Source: Rhodothermales bacterium (GTDB lineage Bacteria > Bacteroidota > Rhodothermia > Rhodothermales > JANQRZ01). Taken from it: a stretch of DNA of 64,000 bases. Below the pieces are notes generated by a model that was not told where the DNA came from, searched no databases, and saw only the letters and a program-made list of their open reading frames with translations. The DNA is taken from the NCBI GenBank assembly GCA_039944855.1, contig JBDUXZ010000031.1:62001-126000 (forward strand). The letters are read 5' to 3'. The translations under genes were made by a program, and so were the position numbers. Shown here piece by piece: positions 35,223 to 43,715 of the stretch (position 1 is the stretch's first letter; every line of letters begins with the position of its first letter).

Positions 35223-35230
35223 CAAAAATA
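35223..35230 (-). promoter_or_regulatory. Candidate -7 element for the lipoprotein gene
   Basis: The minus strand reads TATTTTTG, an exact TAnnTTTG match and the same octamer as before icmF. It lies 90 bp upstream of the ATG at 35133; a TTTC sits 16 bp upstream of it. Confidence 0.35.
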
Positions 35231-35232
35231 AA

Positions 35233-35306
35233 GGCCGGCGCACCTTGAAAGTCCCCCACCAGGAACTCCGGATGCGCCGGCCGCCCCCACCATTATTTCT
35301 GGGGGC
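35233..35306. other. Two adjacent inverted repeats in the lipoprotein-recQ divergent spacer
   Basis: GGCCGGCGCA (35233-35242) pairs with TGCGCCGGCC (35273-35282) over a 30-base loop. Directly after it GCCCCC (35283-35288) pairs with GGGGGC (35301-35306). They lie in a 265-bp spacer that otherwise holds no recognised gene. A structured leader, small RNA or regulatory hairpin is possible. Confidence 0.45.
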
Positions 35307-35398
35307 TCCTATGATTATCCTGCCCCATTAGACACACGTGCGCCCTCGACGTAACCTCAGCGCGATATTTTTCTAGCTCGCTCGCCCTGACTCAACCG

Positions 35399-37375
35399 AT
35401 GACACCTGCCGCCTCTCCCGCTTCCCCGACGTCGCCCGGTCCGTCGCGGCGTGATGCGACGGCGGCACTCCGGCGGCACTGGGGGCACGAGGACTTCCGG
35501 CCGGGCCAGTGGTCTGCTATCGAAGCCGTCCTCGGCGGGAGCGACGTGCTCGCCGTGCTGCCGACGGGCGGCGGGAAGTCGGTGTGCTACCAGGTACCGG
35601 CCGTGTTGCAGGGCGGGCTCGTCGTCGTCGTCTCGCCGCTCGTGGCGCTCATGCGCGATCAGGTGAGCGGGCTCACGGCGCGTGGCGTCCCAGCCACGTT
35701 CATCGATAGCTCGCTGCCATATCACGAGTCCGAGCAGCGCTGGACCGACGCCGAGTTCGGCCGCTACCGCCTGCTCTACCTCTCGCCCGAGCGGCTGGAG
35801 TCGGAGACGTTCGAGGCCCGCGCCGGCCGCCTCCCGACGACGCTGCTCGCCGTGGACGAGGCGCACTGCATCTCGGAATGGGGCCACGACTTCCGCCCGG
35901 CCTACCTCCGCATCGCCGATGGCGCGGCGCTCCTCGGACACCCGCCCGTCATCGCCGTCACGGCGACGGCGACGCCGGACGTCCGCCGCGACATCGTCGA
36001 GCGCCTCGGGCTCCGCGAGCCGCGCGTGATCGTCCACGGCTTCGACCGGCCGAACGTCGTCCCGAGCGTCTTCCGCACCGACGACAAGAAAGAGAAGGCG
36101 CTGGAGATCCTGCGCAGCGTGCCCGGCAGCGGGATCGTGTACGCCTCAACGCGGCGCGGGACAGAGACGTGGGCCGAGACGCTGCGGCGGGCGGGCTTTG
36201 CCGCCGAGGCTTATCACGCCGGGCTCGCGACCGACACCCGCACCGCCGTCCAACAGCGCTGGCAGCGCGGCGAGACGCGCGTGATCGCGGCGACGAGCGC
36301 CTTCGGCATGGGCATCGACAAGCCCGACGTGCGCTTCGTGCTCCACGTCGATCTGCCGCGCACGGTGGAGGCCTACTATCAGGAGGCGGGCCGTGCCGGG
36401 CGCGACGGCGAGCGGGCGTTCGCCGTGCTGCTCTTCGCCGAGCGCGACGCCGCCGCGGCGCAGTCGTTCACCGAGGAGGGGCATCCCGAGGCGGCGGTCG
36501 TGCAGACGGTGTACGAGGCGGCGTGCAGCCTCGCCCAGCTCCCGATCGGCTCGGAGCCGGACGGGCCGATGGCGGTGGACGTGGAGACGATCGCGGCCAC
36601 GAAGGGGCTCTCGCCGATGGCGGTGCGGTCCGCCGTCGCCGCGCTCGCCCGCGCCGGGGCGTGGGAAGTACGGTCCCCGAGCGCGCACCGCGGGCTCCTC
36701 CGCTTCCGACAGCCTGCCGAGACCGTGCGTGCGTATGCCGATGGGCTGGGCAATGCCGCGCTCGCCGGCTTCGTCCGTGAGTTGCTGCGGGGCGTCCACG
36801 CCGAAGCGTTCTCCGGCTGGTCGGACCTCGACCTGCGGGCGCTCGAACGCCGCACGAATCTCCCGCGTGCCCGCTTGCTGCGCGGCCTCGACTTCCTCGC
36901 TCAGCACGACCTCCTGGTCTACCTCCCACCCGGCGACGACCTCCGCGTCGCGTTCGACGGACCCCGTTCGGATCGTGCTCTGCTCGACGCGAACGCGCTC
37001 CGCGCCTCGCGCCGCCGCGCCATCGCCCGGCTCGACGAGATGCTGCGCTACGTCCGCTCGATCACGTGCCGCCGCCACTTTCTGCTGAGCTACTTCGGCG
37101 AGGCCAGCCCCGAGCGGTGCGGCACCTGCGATGTCTGTCTCGGCCGTCACCGGCCCGCCGTCGTCACGCCGGAGGACGAGCCTGCGCTCCGCCGGCTCCT
37201 CACCCACGCCGCGCGCGGCGACGACCGGGCGGCGTGGCTTGCAGGCGAAGCCCTCCCCGATCACCGCGTCGACGGCCTCGCTGACTGGCTCGTGCACGAA
37301 GGCTACCTCCGCGTCGCCGACCCGCTCGCCGGGACGCTCGCGCTCACCCCCAAGGGCGAGCGGTTCGTCGCCTGA
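35399..37375 (+). CDS. recQ: RecQ-family ATP-dependent DNA helicase
   Basis: 3'-5' DNA helicase for recombination and fork repair; 658 residues. Walker A LPTGGGKSVCYQVPA, DEAHCISEWGHDFRPAY, motif IV GIVYASTRRGTETWAE, motif V SAFGMGIDKPDVRFVLH and motif VI YYQEAGRAGRDG. The RQC zinc site is present (CRRHFLLSYFGEASPERCGTCDVC), followed by a shortened C-terminal wing with no clear HRDC domain. ATG 35399 is followed by a short Pro/Ser-rich lead. The gene ends two bases from the convergent anchor-B gene. Confidence 0.93.
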   Translation: MTPAASPASPTSPGPSRRDATAALRRHWGHEDFRPGQWSAIEAVLGGSDVLAVLPTGGGKSVCYQVPAVLQGGLVVVVSPLVALMRDQVSGLTARGVPATFIDSSLPYHESEQRWTDAEFGRYRLLYLSPERLESETFEARAGRLPTTLLAVDEAHCISEWGHDFRPAYLRIADGAALLGHPPVIAVTATATPDVRRDIVERLGLREPRVIVHGFDRPNVVPSVFRTDDKKEKALEILRSVPGSGIVYASTRRGTETWAETLRRAGFAAEAYHAGLATDTRTAVQQRWQRGETRVIAATSAFGMGIDKPDVRFVLHVDLPRTVEAYYQEAGRAGRDGERAFAVLLFAERDAAAAQSFTEEGHPEAAVVQTVYEAACSLAQLPIGSEPDGPMAVDVETIAATKGLSPMAVRSAVAALARAGAWEVRSPSAHRGLLRFRQPAETVRAYADGLGNAALAGFVRELLRGVHAEAFSGWSDLDLRALERRTNLPRARLLRGLDFLAQHDLLVYLPPGDDLRVAFDGPRSDRALLDANALRASRRRAIARLDEMLRYVRSITCRRHFLLSYFGEASPERCGTCDVCLGRHRPAVVTPEDEPALRRLLTHAARGDDRAAWLAGEALPDHRVDGLADWLVHEGYLRVADPLAGTLALTPKGERFVA

Positions 37376-37377
37376 GG

Positions 37378-38847
37378 CTATCGCACGAGCGTGATTGCCC
37401 GCGACGTCTCGAACGTCTCGCCCGTGACGCGGACGATGTACGCCCCAGTGGGGAGCCCCGCGCCGTCGAGCGTCAGCGCATGCTCCTCGCCCGCGCCGAG
37501 CAGGCCGTCGTGGAGCACGGCTACTTCGCGGCCGAGCACGTCGTAGACCGCCACCCGGAGGTGCTGCACGGCCGCGATGTCGAGCGTCACCGTGGCGTGG
37601 GCTGCGAACGGATTGGGGTAGACGGCGAGGGAGACACCCTCGTCCGGCACGGCTTCGGCCTCCGTCGTGGTGCCAAGCCGGGGCTGCAGCACGAAGAGCC
37701 CCCGCGCCAGATCGGAGACGACCACGATGCCACTCTCGAAGAACGGATACACGCCCCACGCCCCGCTGAGGATGGCCCCATCTTCCTCGGGGTACGTGTC
37801 GAAGAACGCCGCTTCGGTGAGCACGCCGCTGTCGATCTCGGTGAGGTCGAGCATCCGGAAGCCGGCGGTGTAGTTGGCCTGGTAGGCGTAATCCCCTTTG
37901 ACGAAGAGGTTGTGGTCGGACGCGGCGGTCTCGGCGACGTACTCGAAGGCGAACTCCGGCTCGTCGAGGTCCGAGACGTCGAAGACGACGGTGCGTGTGT
38001 TGATCTCCAAGTTCATTTCGTCGAGCTCGTCATCGAGCAGGAAGTAACGACTGTCCTCGGTCAGCCAGCCTTGGTGCGTATAGGCAGCGTTCGGGTACGG
38101 CGCTTCGGAGATCAGGACCGGGTTGGACTTGTCCGTCACGTCGACGATGGCGAGCACGCGGTTGAGTCCGGCCGAGCCGAAGCAGAGCTCGCGGCCGGTA
38201 TAGTCGGCGTCAGGGCCGTCGTACGTGATGCAGTGCGCGTCGTGGAAGTGGTCGAACGTCGGGGAATCGAAGCAGCCGGCGTATCGCGGGCTGCGCAGGT
38301 TGCGCAGATCGACGATGTGGAGTTCCCCTGCGCAGAGGTCGCTATCGACGGTGAGGACGGGATAGGCGAAGCCGCTCTCTGGGTCGAGCGAGAGGTTGTG
38401 CGCGCCCTGGATGCCGGTGTAAGTGGTGTTGGCGCTGAGGGTGACGGGCGGGTTCTCGACATCCCGGAGGCGTTTAAGGTCGAAGACCACCATGCCCTGG
38501 CCTCCATCACCCACGAAGAACAGGTGGTCAGCGTAGACCCGGGCGTCCTGTCCGCCTCCCTCCAAGCGCGCTACTTCGAACGGCGCCGCCGGGTCGCTAA
38601 GGTCGAAGATGTGGGGCCCCAGACCGTAGAAAACGATGGCGTACTCCACGCCCGTCACGGGATCGGTCCAGCCCCAGATGTCCGTGGCGCCCTCGTCGGA
38701 CGGCTGCGAGAGGAGGTCGACGTTCGAGCAGGCGTAGGGACCTGCGAAGCCATCCACGCACGGCACCGGCTGCGCAGCGGCGGCGAGCGGGAGGAGCAGG
38801 ACGATGAGGGGGAGCAGCAGGACCAGGATGGTGTAGCGAGGATTCAT
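37378..38847 (-). CDS. Choice-of-anchor B secreted protein, T9SS cargo (paralogue 1)
   Basis: 489 residues. Signal peptide ends at AAAAQ; then Cys-rich start VPCVDGFAGPYACSNVDLLSQ and repeated LVIVD-like beta-propeller blades (DIWGWTDPVTGVEYAIVF, HIFDLSDPAAPFEVARL, HDAHCITYDGPDADYTGREL, WLTEDSRYFLLDDELDE, GAWGVYPFFESGIVVVSD). The C-terminus is a type A sorting domain (VYPNPFAAHATVTLDI, VYDVLGREVAVL, LPTGAYIVRVTGE). Likely displayed on or released from the cell surface; ligand unknown. Last gene of a five-copy tandem array. Confidence 0.9.
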   Translation of the reverse strand: MNPRYTILVLLLPLIVLLLPLAAAAQPVPCVDGFAGPYACSNVDLLSQPSDEGATDIWGWTDPVTGVEYAIVFYGLGPHIFDLSDPAAPFEVARLEGGGQDARVYADHLFFVGDGGQGMVVFDLKRLRDVENPPVTLSANTTYTGIQGAHNLSLDPESGFAYPVLTVDSDLCAGELHIVDLRNLRSPRYAGCFDSPTFDHFHDAHCITYDGPDADYTGRELCFGSAGLNRVLAIVDVTDKSNPVLISEAPYPNAAYTHQGWLTEDSRYFLLDDELDEMNLEINTRTVVFDVSDLDEPEFAFEYVAETAASDHNLFVKGDYAYQANYTAGFRMLDLTEIDSGVLTEAAFFDTYPEEDGAILSGAWGVYPFFESGIVVVSDLARGLFVLQPRLGTTTEAEAVPDEGVSLAVYPNPFAAHATVTLDIAAVQHLRVAVYDVLGREVAVLHDGLLGAGEEHALTLDGAGLPTGAYIVRVTGETFETSRAITLVR

Positions 38848-38946
38848 GGGCTAACCAGTCGAAGAGGCAAGAAAGACTAGCTGCATGAAACGAAGGCAGA
38901 GGGGCAAATACAAGTCCACGCCGCCGTGCCCTTTCGGAGTGCCATG

Positions 38947-40407
38947 CTAGCGCACGAGCGAGGCCGAGCGAGAGACCTCGAACGTCTCTCCGACGGCACG
39001 GACGACGTACGACCCGGCAGGGAGCCCCGCGCCATTGAGCGTGAGTGTGCGCTCCTCGCCTGCGCCGAGCAAGTCGTCGTGGAGCAGAGCCACCTCGCGG
39101 CCGAGCACGTCGTAGACGGCGACGTGGACCCGTTGCGTCGTCTCCACCGAGAGCGCAACCGTAGCGTGACCGGCGAAGGGGTTGGGATACGCCGTCAGCG
39201 CTAGGTGCTCGCTGGGCTCCGCAACCGGTTCGGCGTCGGTCGTGGGATCGAGCCGGGGCTGAAGAACGAAGAGGCCTCGCGCCATATCCGATACGATGAC
39301 GATCCCGCTCTCGAAGAACGGGTACACGCCCCACGCGCCGCTGAACCCGTCCACGTCGGGCCTCGTGTCGAAGAAAGCGGCTTCCGTGAGCACGCCGCCG
39401 TCGATCCCGTTGAGGTCGAGGATGCGGAGGCCGGCCCCGTAGTTGGCCTGGTAGACGTAGTCGCCGCGGACGAAGAGGTTGTGGTCCGTCGCCATCGTCT
39501 CGGCGAAGTGCTCGAAGACGAACTCTGGCTCGTCGAGGTCCGAGACGTCGAAGACGACGGTGCGAGTGTTGATCCCGAAGCTGCCCTCGTCGAACTCGTC
39601 GTTGAGGAGGAAGTAGCGGCCGTCCTCCGTGAGCCAGCCCTGGTGCGCAAAGGCGGCATTCGGATACGGCGCTTCGGAGATCAGGGCAGGCCGGGACTTG
39701 TTCGTCACGTCCACCACCGCGAGTACGCCATCGCTCCCGGCGGAGCCGAAACAAAGCTCGCGGCCGGTGTAGTCGGCGTCGGGGCCATCGTACGTGATGC
39801 AGTGCGCGTCGTGGAAGCTCATGACCGAGGCCGTGCCGGTGAAGCAGCCGGCGAACGCGGGGTTCAGCGGATCGCGCACGTCGACGATGTGAAGGGCGCC
39901 GGCGCAATTCCGGCCTCGGCTGGTGAAAGAAACGGGGTAGGCGAAGCCGCTCGTCGGGTCCAGCGAGAGGTTGTGCGCGCGCTCAATCCCGGTGTACACC
40001 GCGTCGTGCTCGAAGGTGGCGGGGGGCGTCTCGACGCCGCGGAGCCGGGTGAGGTCGAAGACGAGCATCCCTGGCAGGCCGCTGTCGTCCACGACGAAGA
40101 GGTGGTCGGCATAGACGCGCGCATCTTTCCCGGCGGTAGCTGCTAGCCGACCGACGAGGACAGGCGCGGTCGGGTCGCTGAGGTCGTAGAACGTGGTCCG
40201 TCCTCCGGTGAAGAAGATGGCGTACTCGGTGCCCGTTTGCGGATCGGTCCAGCCCCAGATGTCCGACGCGCCCACCTCGGTGGGCTGGGAGAGGAGGTCC
40301 ACGTTCGAGCAGGGATAGGGGCCTGCGAAACCGTTCTCGCACGGCACCGGCTGCGCGACGGCGACGAAGGGGAGGAGCAGGGCGCAGAGGGCGAAGCCGT
40401 ATCTCAT
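38947..40407 (-). CDS. Choice-of-anchor B secreted protein, T9SS cargo (paralogue 2)
   Basis: 486 residues, closest by eye to paralogue 1. Signal peptide MRYGFALCALLLPFVAVAQ; same blades (DIWGWTDPQTGTEYAIFF, TFYDLSDPTAPVLVGRL, HDAHCITYDGPDADYTGRE, WLTEDGRYFLLNDEFDE, GAWGVYPFFESGIVIVSD). C-terminal sorting domain with AYPNPFAGHATVALSV, VYDVLGREVALLHD and LPAGSYVVRAVGE. A 99-bp spacer separates it from paralogue 1. Confidence 0.9.
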   Translation of the reverse strand: MRYGFALCALLLPFVAVAQPVPCENGFAGPYPCSNVDLLSQPTEVGASDIWGWTDPQTGTEYAIFFTGGRTTFYDLSDPTAPVLVGRLAATAGKDARVYADHLFVVDDSGLPGMLVFDLTRLRGVETPPATFEHDAVYTGIERAHNLSLDPTSGFAYPVSFTSRGRNCAGALHIVDVRDPLNPAFAGCFTGTASVMSFHDAHCITYDGPDADYTGRELCFGSAGSDGVLAVVDVTNKSRPALISEAPYPNAAFAHQGWLTEDGRYFLLNDEFDEGSFGINTRTVVFDVSDLDEPEFVFEHFAETMATDHNLFVRGDYVYQANYGAGLRILDLNGIDGGVLTEAAFFDTRPDVDGFSGAWGVYPFFESGIVIVSDMARGLFVLQPRLDPTTDAEPVAEPSEHLALTAYPNPFAGHATVALSVETTQRVHVAVYDVLGREVALLHDDLLGAGEERTLTLNGAGLPAGSYVVRAVGETFEVSRSASLVR

Positions 40408-40497
40408 GGGAGCGCAGGACAGAGGAGGAGGAACCCCATGAAACGACAGCCGGCGTCGGTAAACAACTCGGGGCTCTCCATCCTCCGCCCGCGACGG

Positions 40498-41988
40498 CTA
40501 GCGCATGAGCGTGACCGATTGCGAGGCCTCGAACGTCTCGCCCGTGACGCGGACGACGTACGAGCCAACCGGCAGCACGGCGGCGTCGAACGCGAGGCGG
40601 TGCGCTGTGCCGGCCGAGACCGACCCCTCGTATACCTCGACCACGCGCCGGCCGAGCACATCGAACACGGCGACGGCGACGGACTGCGCCGTCGGAACGG
40701 TGAGTTCCACCGTCGCGCGCGGGCCGAGCGGGTTGGGGTAGACCGCGAGCGAGGCGCCGTCGCCCGGCGTGGTGCCGGACCCGATTCCGGTCGCCGTGCC
40801 GAGGCGGGGCTGCAGCACGAACAGGCCGCGCCGCATGTCGGAGACGACGACGATCCCGCTCTCGAAGAACGGGTATACCCCGAACGCGCCGTCGAACCCC
40901 GTCTCGTCGTTCTCGGGGAGCGTGTCGAAGAAGGCCGCCTCGGTGAGCGCGCCGCCATCGATCTCCGCGAGGTCGAGGATGCGGAGGCCGGCGGTGTAAT
41001 TGGCCTGATACACGTAGCCGTCGTGGACGAAGAGGTTGTGGTCCGTCGACGTCGTTGGGGCGACGTACTCGAAGAAGAAGGCGGGCTCGTCGAGGTCCGA
41101 GACGTCGAAGACGACGGTGCGGGTGTTGATCCCGAAGCTGCCCTCGTCGAACTCGTCGTTGAGGAGGAAGTAGCGGCCGTCCTCGGTCAACCAGCCCTGG
41201 TGCGTGTAGGCGGCGTTCGGGTACGGCGTTTCAGAGACCAGAACAGGGTCTGCCTTATCGGTTACGTCCACGATGGTGAGGACGCCGCCGGAGCCGGCGG
41301 GGCCGAAGCACATCTCGCGGCCGCTGTAATCGGCGTCGGGCCCGTCGTAATTCACGCACTGCGCGTCGTGGAACTCGGCCGTAGGGTAGGTGAAGCAGCC
41401 GGCGAAGGTCGGGCTGAGCGGATCGCGGACGTCCACGAAGTGGAAGCCAGCATCGCAGATGCCGGAGCCTGTCAGGACGAAGTAGGCGAAGCCGGAGTCC
41501 TCGTTGATCGCGATGTTGTGGGGGTCCGTGCCGTCGGTATAGAGCACGTCGGCGGTGAACGTCTCGGGCGGATCGGTGACATCGCGCAGCCGGGTGAGGT
41601 CGAACACCTGCACGGGCGCGAGGCCGGAGTCCGTCGAGAGGAAGACGTGGTCGGCGTACACCTTCGCGTCGCGGGCGACGGCCTGCGACGGCGCGTCGAG
41701 CGTGCCGACGACGACCGGCTCGGTCGGGTCGCTCAGGTCCACGAACGCGGTGTAGTTGTACTGGTTGATGATGGCGTATTCCGTCCCGGTCACCGGATCG
41801 GTCCAGCCCCAGATGTCGCTCGACGACTGGCTGAACTCGGGCGTGGCGTTGAGGGGGAGCCGGGCGAGGAGGTCCACGTCGCGGCACGCGAACTCACCCG
41901 CGAAGCCGCCCACGCAGGGAACAGGCTGCGCCGAGGCGAGGACCGGCAGCAGAATGAGGGCGAGCAGCGTGGAGCGGAGGCAGCGCAT
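40498..41988 (-). CDS. Choice-of-anchor B secreted protein, T9SS cargo (paralogue 3)
   Basis: 496 residues. Signal peptide MRCLRSTLLALILLPVLASAQ; the N-terminal Cys block is VPCVGGFAGEFACRDVDLLA. Blades include DIWGWTDPVTGTEYAIINQY, AFVDLSDPTEPVVVGTL and HDAQCVNYDGPDADYSGREM. It differs from paralogues 1 and 2 in loop lengths and in a DNETGFDGAFGVYPFFESG insert. Type A sorting domain at the end (VYPNPLGPRATVELTV, VFDVLGRRVVEVYEG, LPVGSYVVRVTGE). Confidence 0.9.
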   Translation of the reverse strand: MRCLRSTLLALILLPVLASAQPVPCVGGFAGEFACRDVDLLARLPLNATPEFSQSSSDIWGWTDPVTGTEYAIINQYNYTAFVDLSDPTEPVVVGTLDAPSQAVARDAKVYADHVFLSTDSGLAPVQVFDLTRLRDVTDPPETFTADVLYTDGTDPHNIAINEDSGFAYFVLTGSGICDAGFHFVDVRDPLSPTFAGCFTYPTAEFHDAQCVNYDGPDADYSGREMCFGPAGSGGVLTIVDVTDKADPVLVSETPYPNAAYTHQGWLTEDGRYFLLNDEFDEGSFGINTRTVVFDVSDLDEPAFFFEYVAPTTSTDHNLFVHDGYVYQANYTAGLRILDLAEIDGGALTEAAFFDTLPENDETGFDGAFGVYPFFESGIVVVSDMRRGLFVLQPRLGTATGIGSGTTPGDGASLAVYPNPLGPRATVELTVPTAQSVAVAVFDVLGRRVVEVYEGSVSAGTAHRLAFDAAVLPVGSYVVRVTGETFEASQSVTLMR

Positions 41989-42010
41989 AGGGCATTCCAG
42001 TTAAACAAGA

Positions 42011-42043
42011 CGCGGCGGCCCGGCAAAAGGCCGAACCGCCGCG
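42011..42043 (-). terminator. Terminator hairpin between paralogues 4 and 3
   Basis: CGCGGCGG/CCGCCGCG outer and CGGC/GCCG inner stems with an AAAAG loop. On the minus strand the stem is followed by TCTTGTTTAA. Confidence 0.65.
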
Positions 42044-42065
42044 CGTACGTCGGAGGCCGCGAGGT

Positions 42066-43583
42066 TTACTCGCCCGCCACGTCCGTGGATTCCATCGCGG
42101 GTTCGGCGGCCATGCCCAGCGACGCCGACACGGGCTCGCTGAAGACGGTGAATCCGTCCGTGTCGAGGGCGCGGATGCGGAAGGTGTGCTCACCGCCTGC
42201 GAGGCCGCTGGCGCGGAAGCGGTAGAGCATCCGGTCGGCGCTGGCCGTCACGGTGCCCACCGTCGCCCACGTCCCGTTCTGGTCGCGCTCGACGACGAAC
42301 CGCGACGCCTCGACCTCTGGCTCCAGTCGCCAGCTCAGATCGACGCCGCCGTCCCACGGGAACGCGGAGAACGAGGCCAGCGCGAGCGGCTCGGCCCGCT
42401 CGGGGCGGACCATGAACAGGCCGCGCTGCATGTCGCTGATCAGCACCGTCCCACTCGCGAAGTAGGGGTACGTGCTCCACGCGCCGCCGAACTGGTTCGC
42501 GTTGTCGACGGGGAACGTGTCGAAGTACGCCACTTCGGTCAGCTCGCCGTCGGCGACGTTCGAGGCGTCGAGGATGCGGAGGCCGATGCGGTAGTTGGCG
42601 GCGTACACGGCGTCGCCGCGCACGTAGAGGTTATGGTCGATGGAGGGGTAGTCGCTGAGGTAGACGTCGACGAACTCCGGCGAGTCGAGGTCCGACACGT
42701 CGAAGATGAGCGTCCGCGTGTTGTGGCTGTAGCGCTGCTCGTCGAGCTCGTCGTTGGCGATGAAGTAGCGGTGGTCCTCGGTGAGCCAGCCCTGGTGCGT
42801 GTACGCCGGGTTCGGGTAGACCGCCTGTGAGATCTCGACCGTGTTCTCGCGGTCCGTCACGTCGACGATGGTGACGGTGTCCTCGTTCGAGGCGATGCAG
42901 ATCTCGCGGCCGGTGTAGTCGGCGTCGGGGCCGTCGTAGACCACGCACTGCACGTCGTGGGTGTAGCCGTCGTCGTCGAAGCAGCCGGCGAACGTCGGGT
43001 TCAGCGGCGTCGTCACGTCGACGAGGTGGAGCCCGCCGGCGCAGCCCTCGGACTCGCGGTTGCCGACGATGATGGCGAGGCCGGTCTCCTCGTTGAGCGC
43101 CACGTTGTGCGACTGCCCGACGCGGTCGTAGTGCGCATCCGCGGTGAACTCGACCGGCCCCTGCGTCGGGGCGATGTCGCGGAGGCGGGCGAGGTCGAAG
43201 ACCTGCATGCCGTGGCCGTCGGCCTCGCTCACGATGAAGGCGTAGTCGCCGTAGACCTTCACGTCGCGCCAGATTGTCGCGGAGGTGTGGGTCGGGAGCT
43301 TGCCGAGGTAGACGGGCGTCGTCGGGTCGCTGACGTCGACGAACGCGGTGCCGTCGGCGAGGCCCATGAGGGCGTACTCCTTGCCGGTGACGGAGTCGGT
43401 CCAGCCCCACACGTCGTTCCCGGCCTGGGTGTTCATCGTGGGCAGGCCGATGTGGGAGAGGAGGGTCACGTTGCCGCAGGGGTACTCCCCGGCCATGCCG
43501 GCATCGTCACAGGGGACGGACTGCGCGGCGGCGGGCAGCGCCGTCAGGCAGAAGAGGGCGAGGAGGAGCGGGAAGAAGCGCAT
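42066..43583 (-). CDS. Choice-of-anchor B protein with FN3-like C-terminus, no T9SS sorting domain (paralogue 4)
   Basis: 505 residues. Signal MRFFPLLLALFCLTALPAAAQ; blades as in paralogue 5 (DVWGWTDSVTGKEYALMG, TAFVDVSDPTTPVYLGKLP, MQVFDLARLRDI, HDVQCVVYDGPDADYTGREI). After the last blade (MQRGLFMVRPERAEP) there is no PNPF/VYDVLGR sorting domain. Instead, an FN3-like stretch follows (FSAFPWDGGVDLSWRLEPEV, ASRFVVERDQNGTWATVG, GEHTFRIRALDTDGFTVFSE) and the protein stops 17 residues later. Export route therefore uncertain: periplasmic, or secreted otherwise. Confidence 0.88.
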   Translation of the reverse strand: MRFFPLLLALFCLTALPAAAQSVPCDDAGMAGEYPCGNVTLLSHIGLPTMNTQAGNDVWGWTDSVTGKEYALMGLADGTAFVDVSDPTTPVYLGKLPTHTSATIWRDVKVYGDYAFIVSEADGHGMQVFDLARLRDIAPTQGPVEFTADAHYDRVGQSHNVALNEETGLAIIVGNRESEGCAGGLHLVDVTTPLNPTFAGCFDDDGYTHDVQCVVYDGPDADYTGREICIASNEDTVTIVDVTDRENTVEISQAVYPNPAYTHQGWLTEDHRYFIANDELDEQRYSHNTRTLIFDVSDLDSPEFVDVYLSDYPSIDHNLYVRGDAVYAANYRIGLRILDASNVADGELTEVAYFDTFPVDNANQFGGAWSTYPYFASGTVLISDMQRGLFMVRPERAEPLALASFSAFPWDGGVDLSWRLEPEVEASRFVVERDQNGTWATVGTVTASADRMLYRFRASGLAGGEHTFRIRALDTDGFTVFSEPVSASLGMAAEPAMESTDVAGE

Positions 43584-43639
43584 AGGAGAGATCGGTAGGG
43601 GCGGAGCGGGCAGGTCGTCGGTCGACGGAGGGCGAACAT

Positions 43640-43703
43640 GAAACGTACGCGCGCCGACCGTCGGAGGATCGGCACGCGTACGCGTACGGCAGACTGACGT
43701 TTC
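43640..43703. terminator. Long inverted repeat between paralogues 5 and 4
   Basis: Outer arms GAAACGT/ACGTTTC and inner GCCGA.../...TCGGC with ACGCG-type stems. It may terminate the upstream gene; no T run is present. Confidence 0.5.
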
Positions 43704-43715
43704 AGGGCGGCCCTG

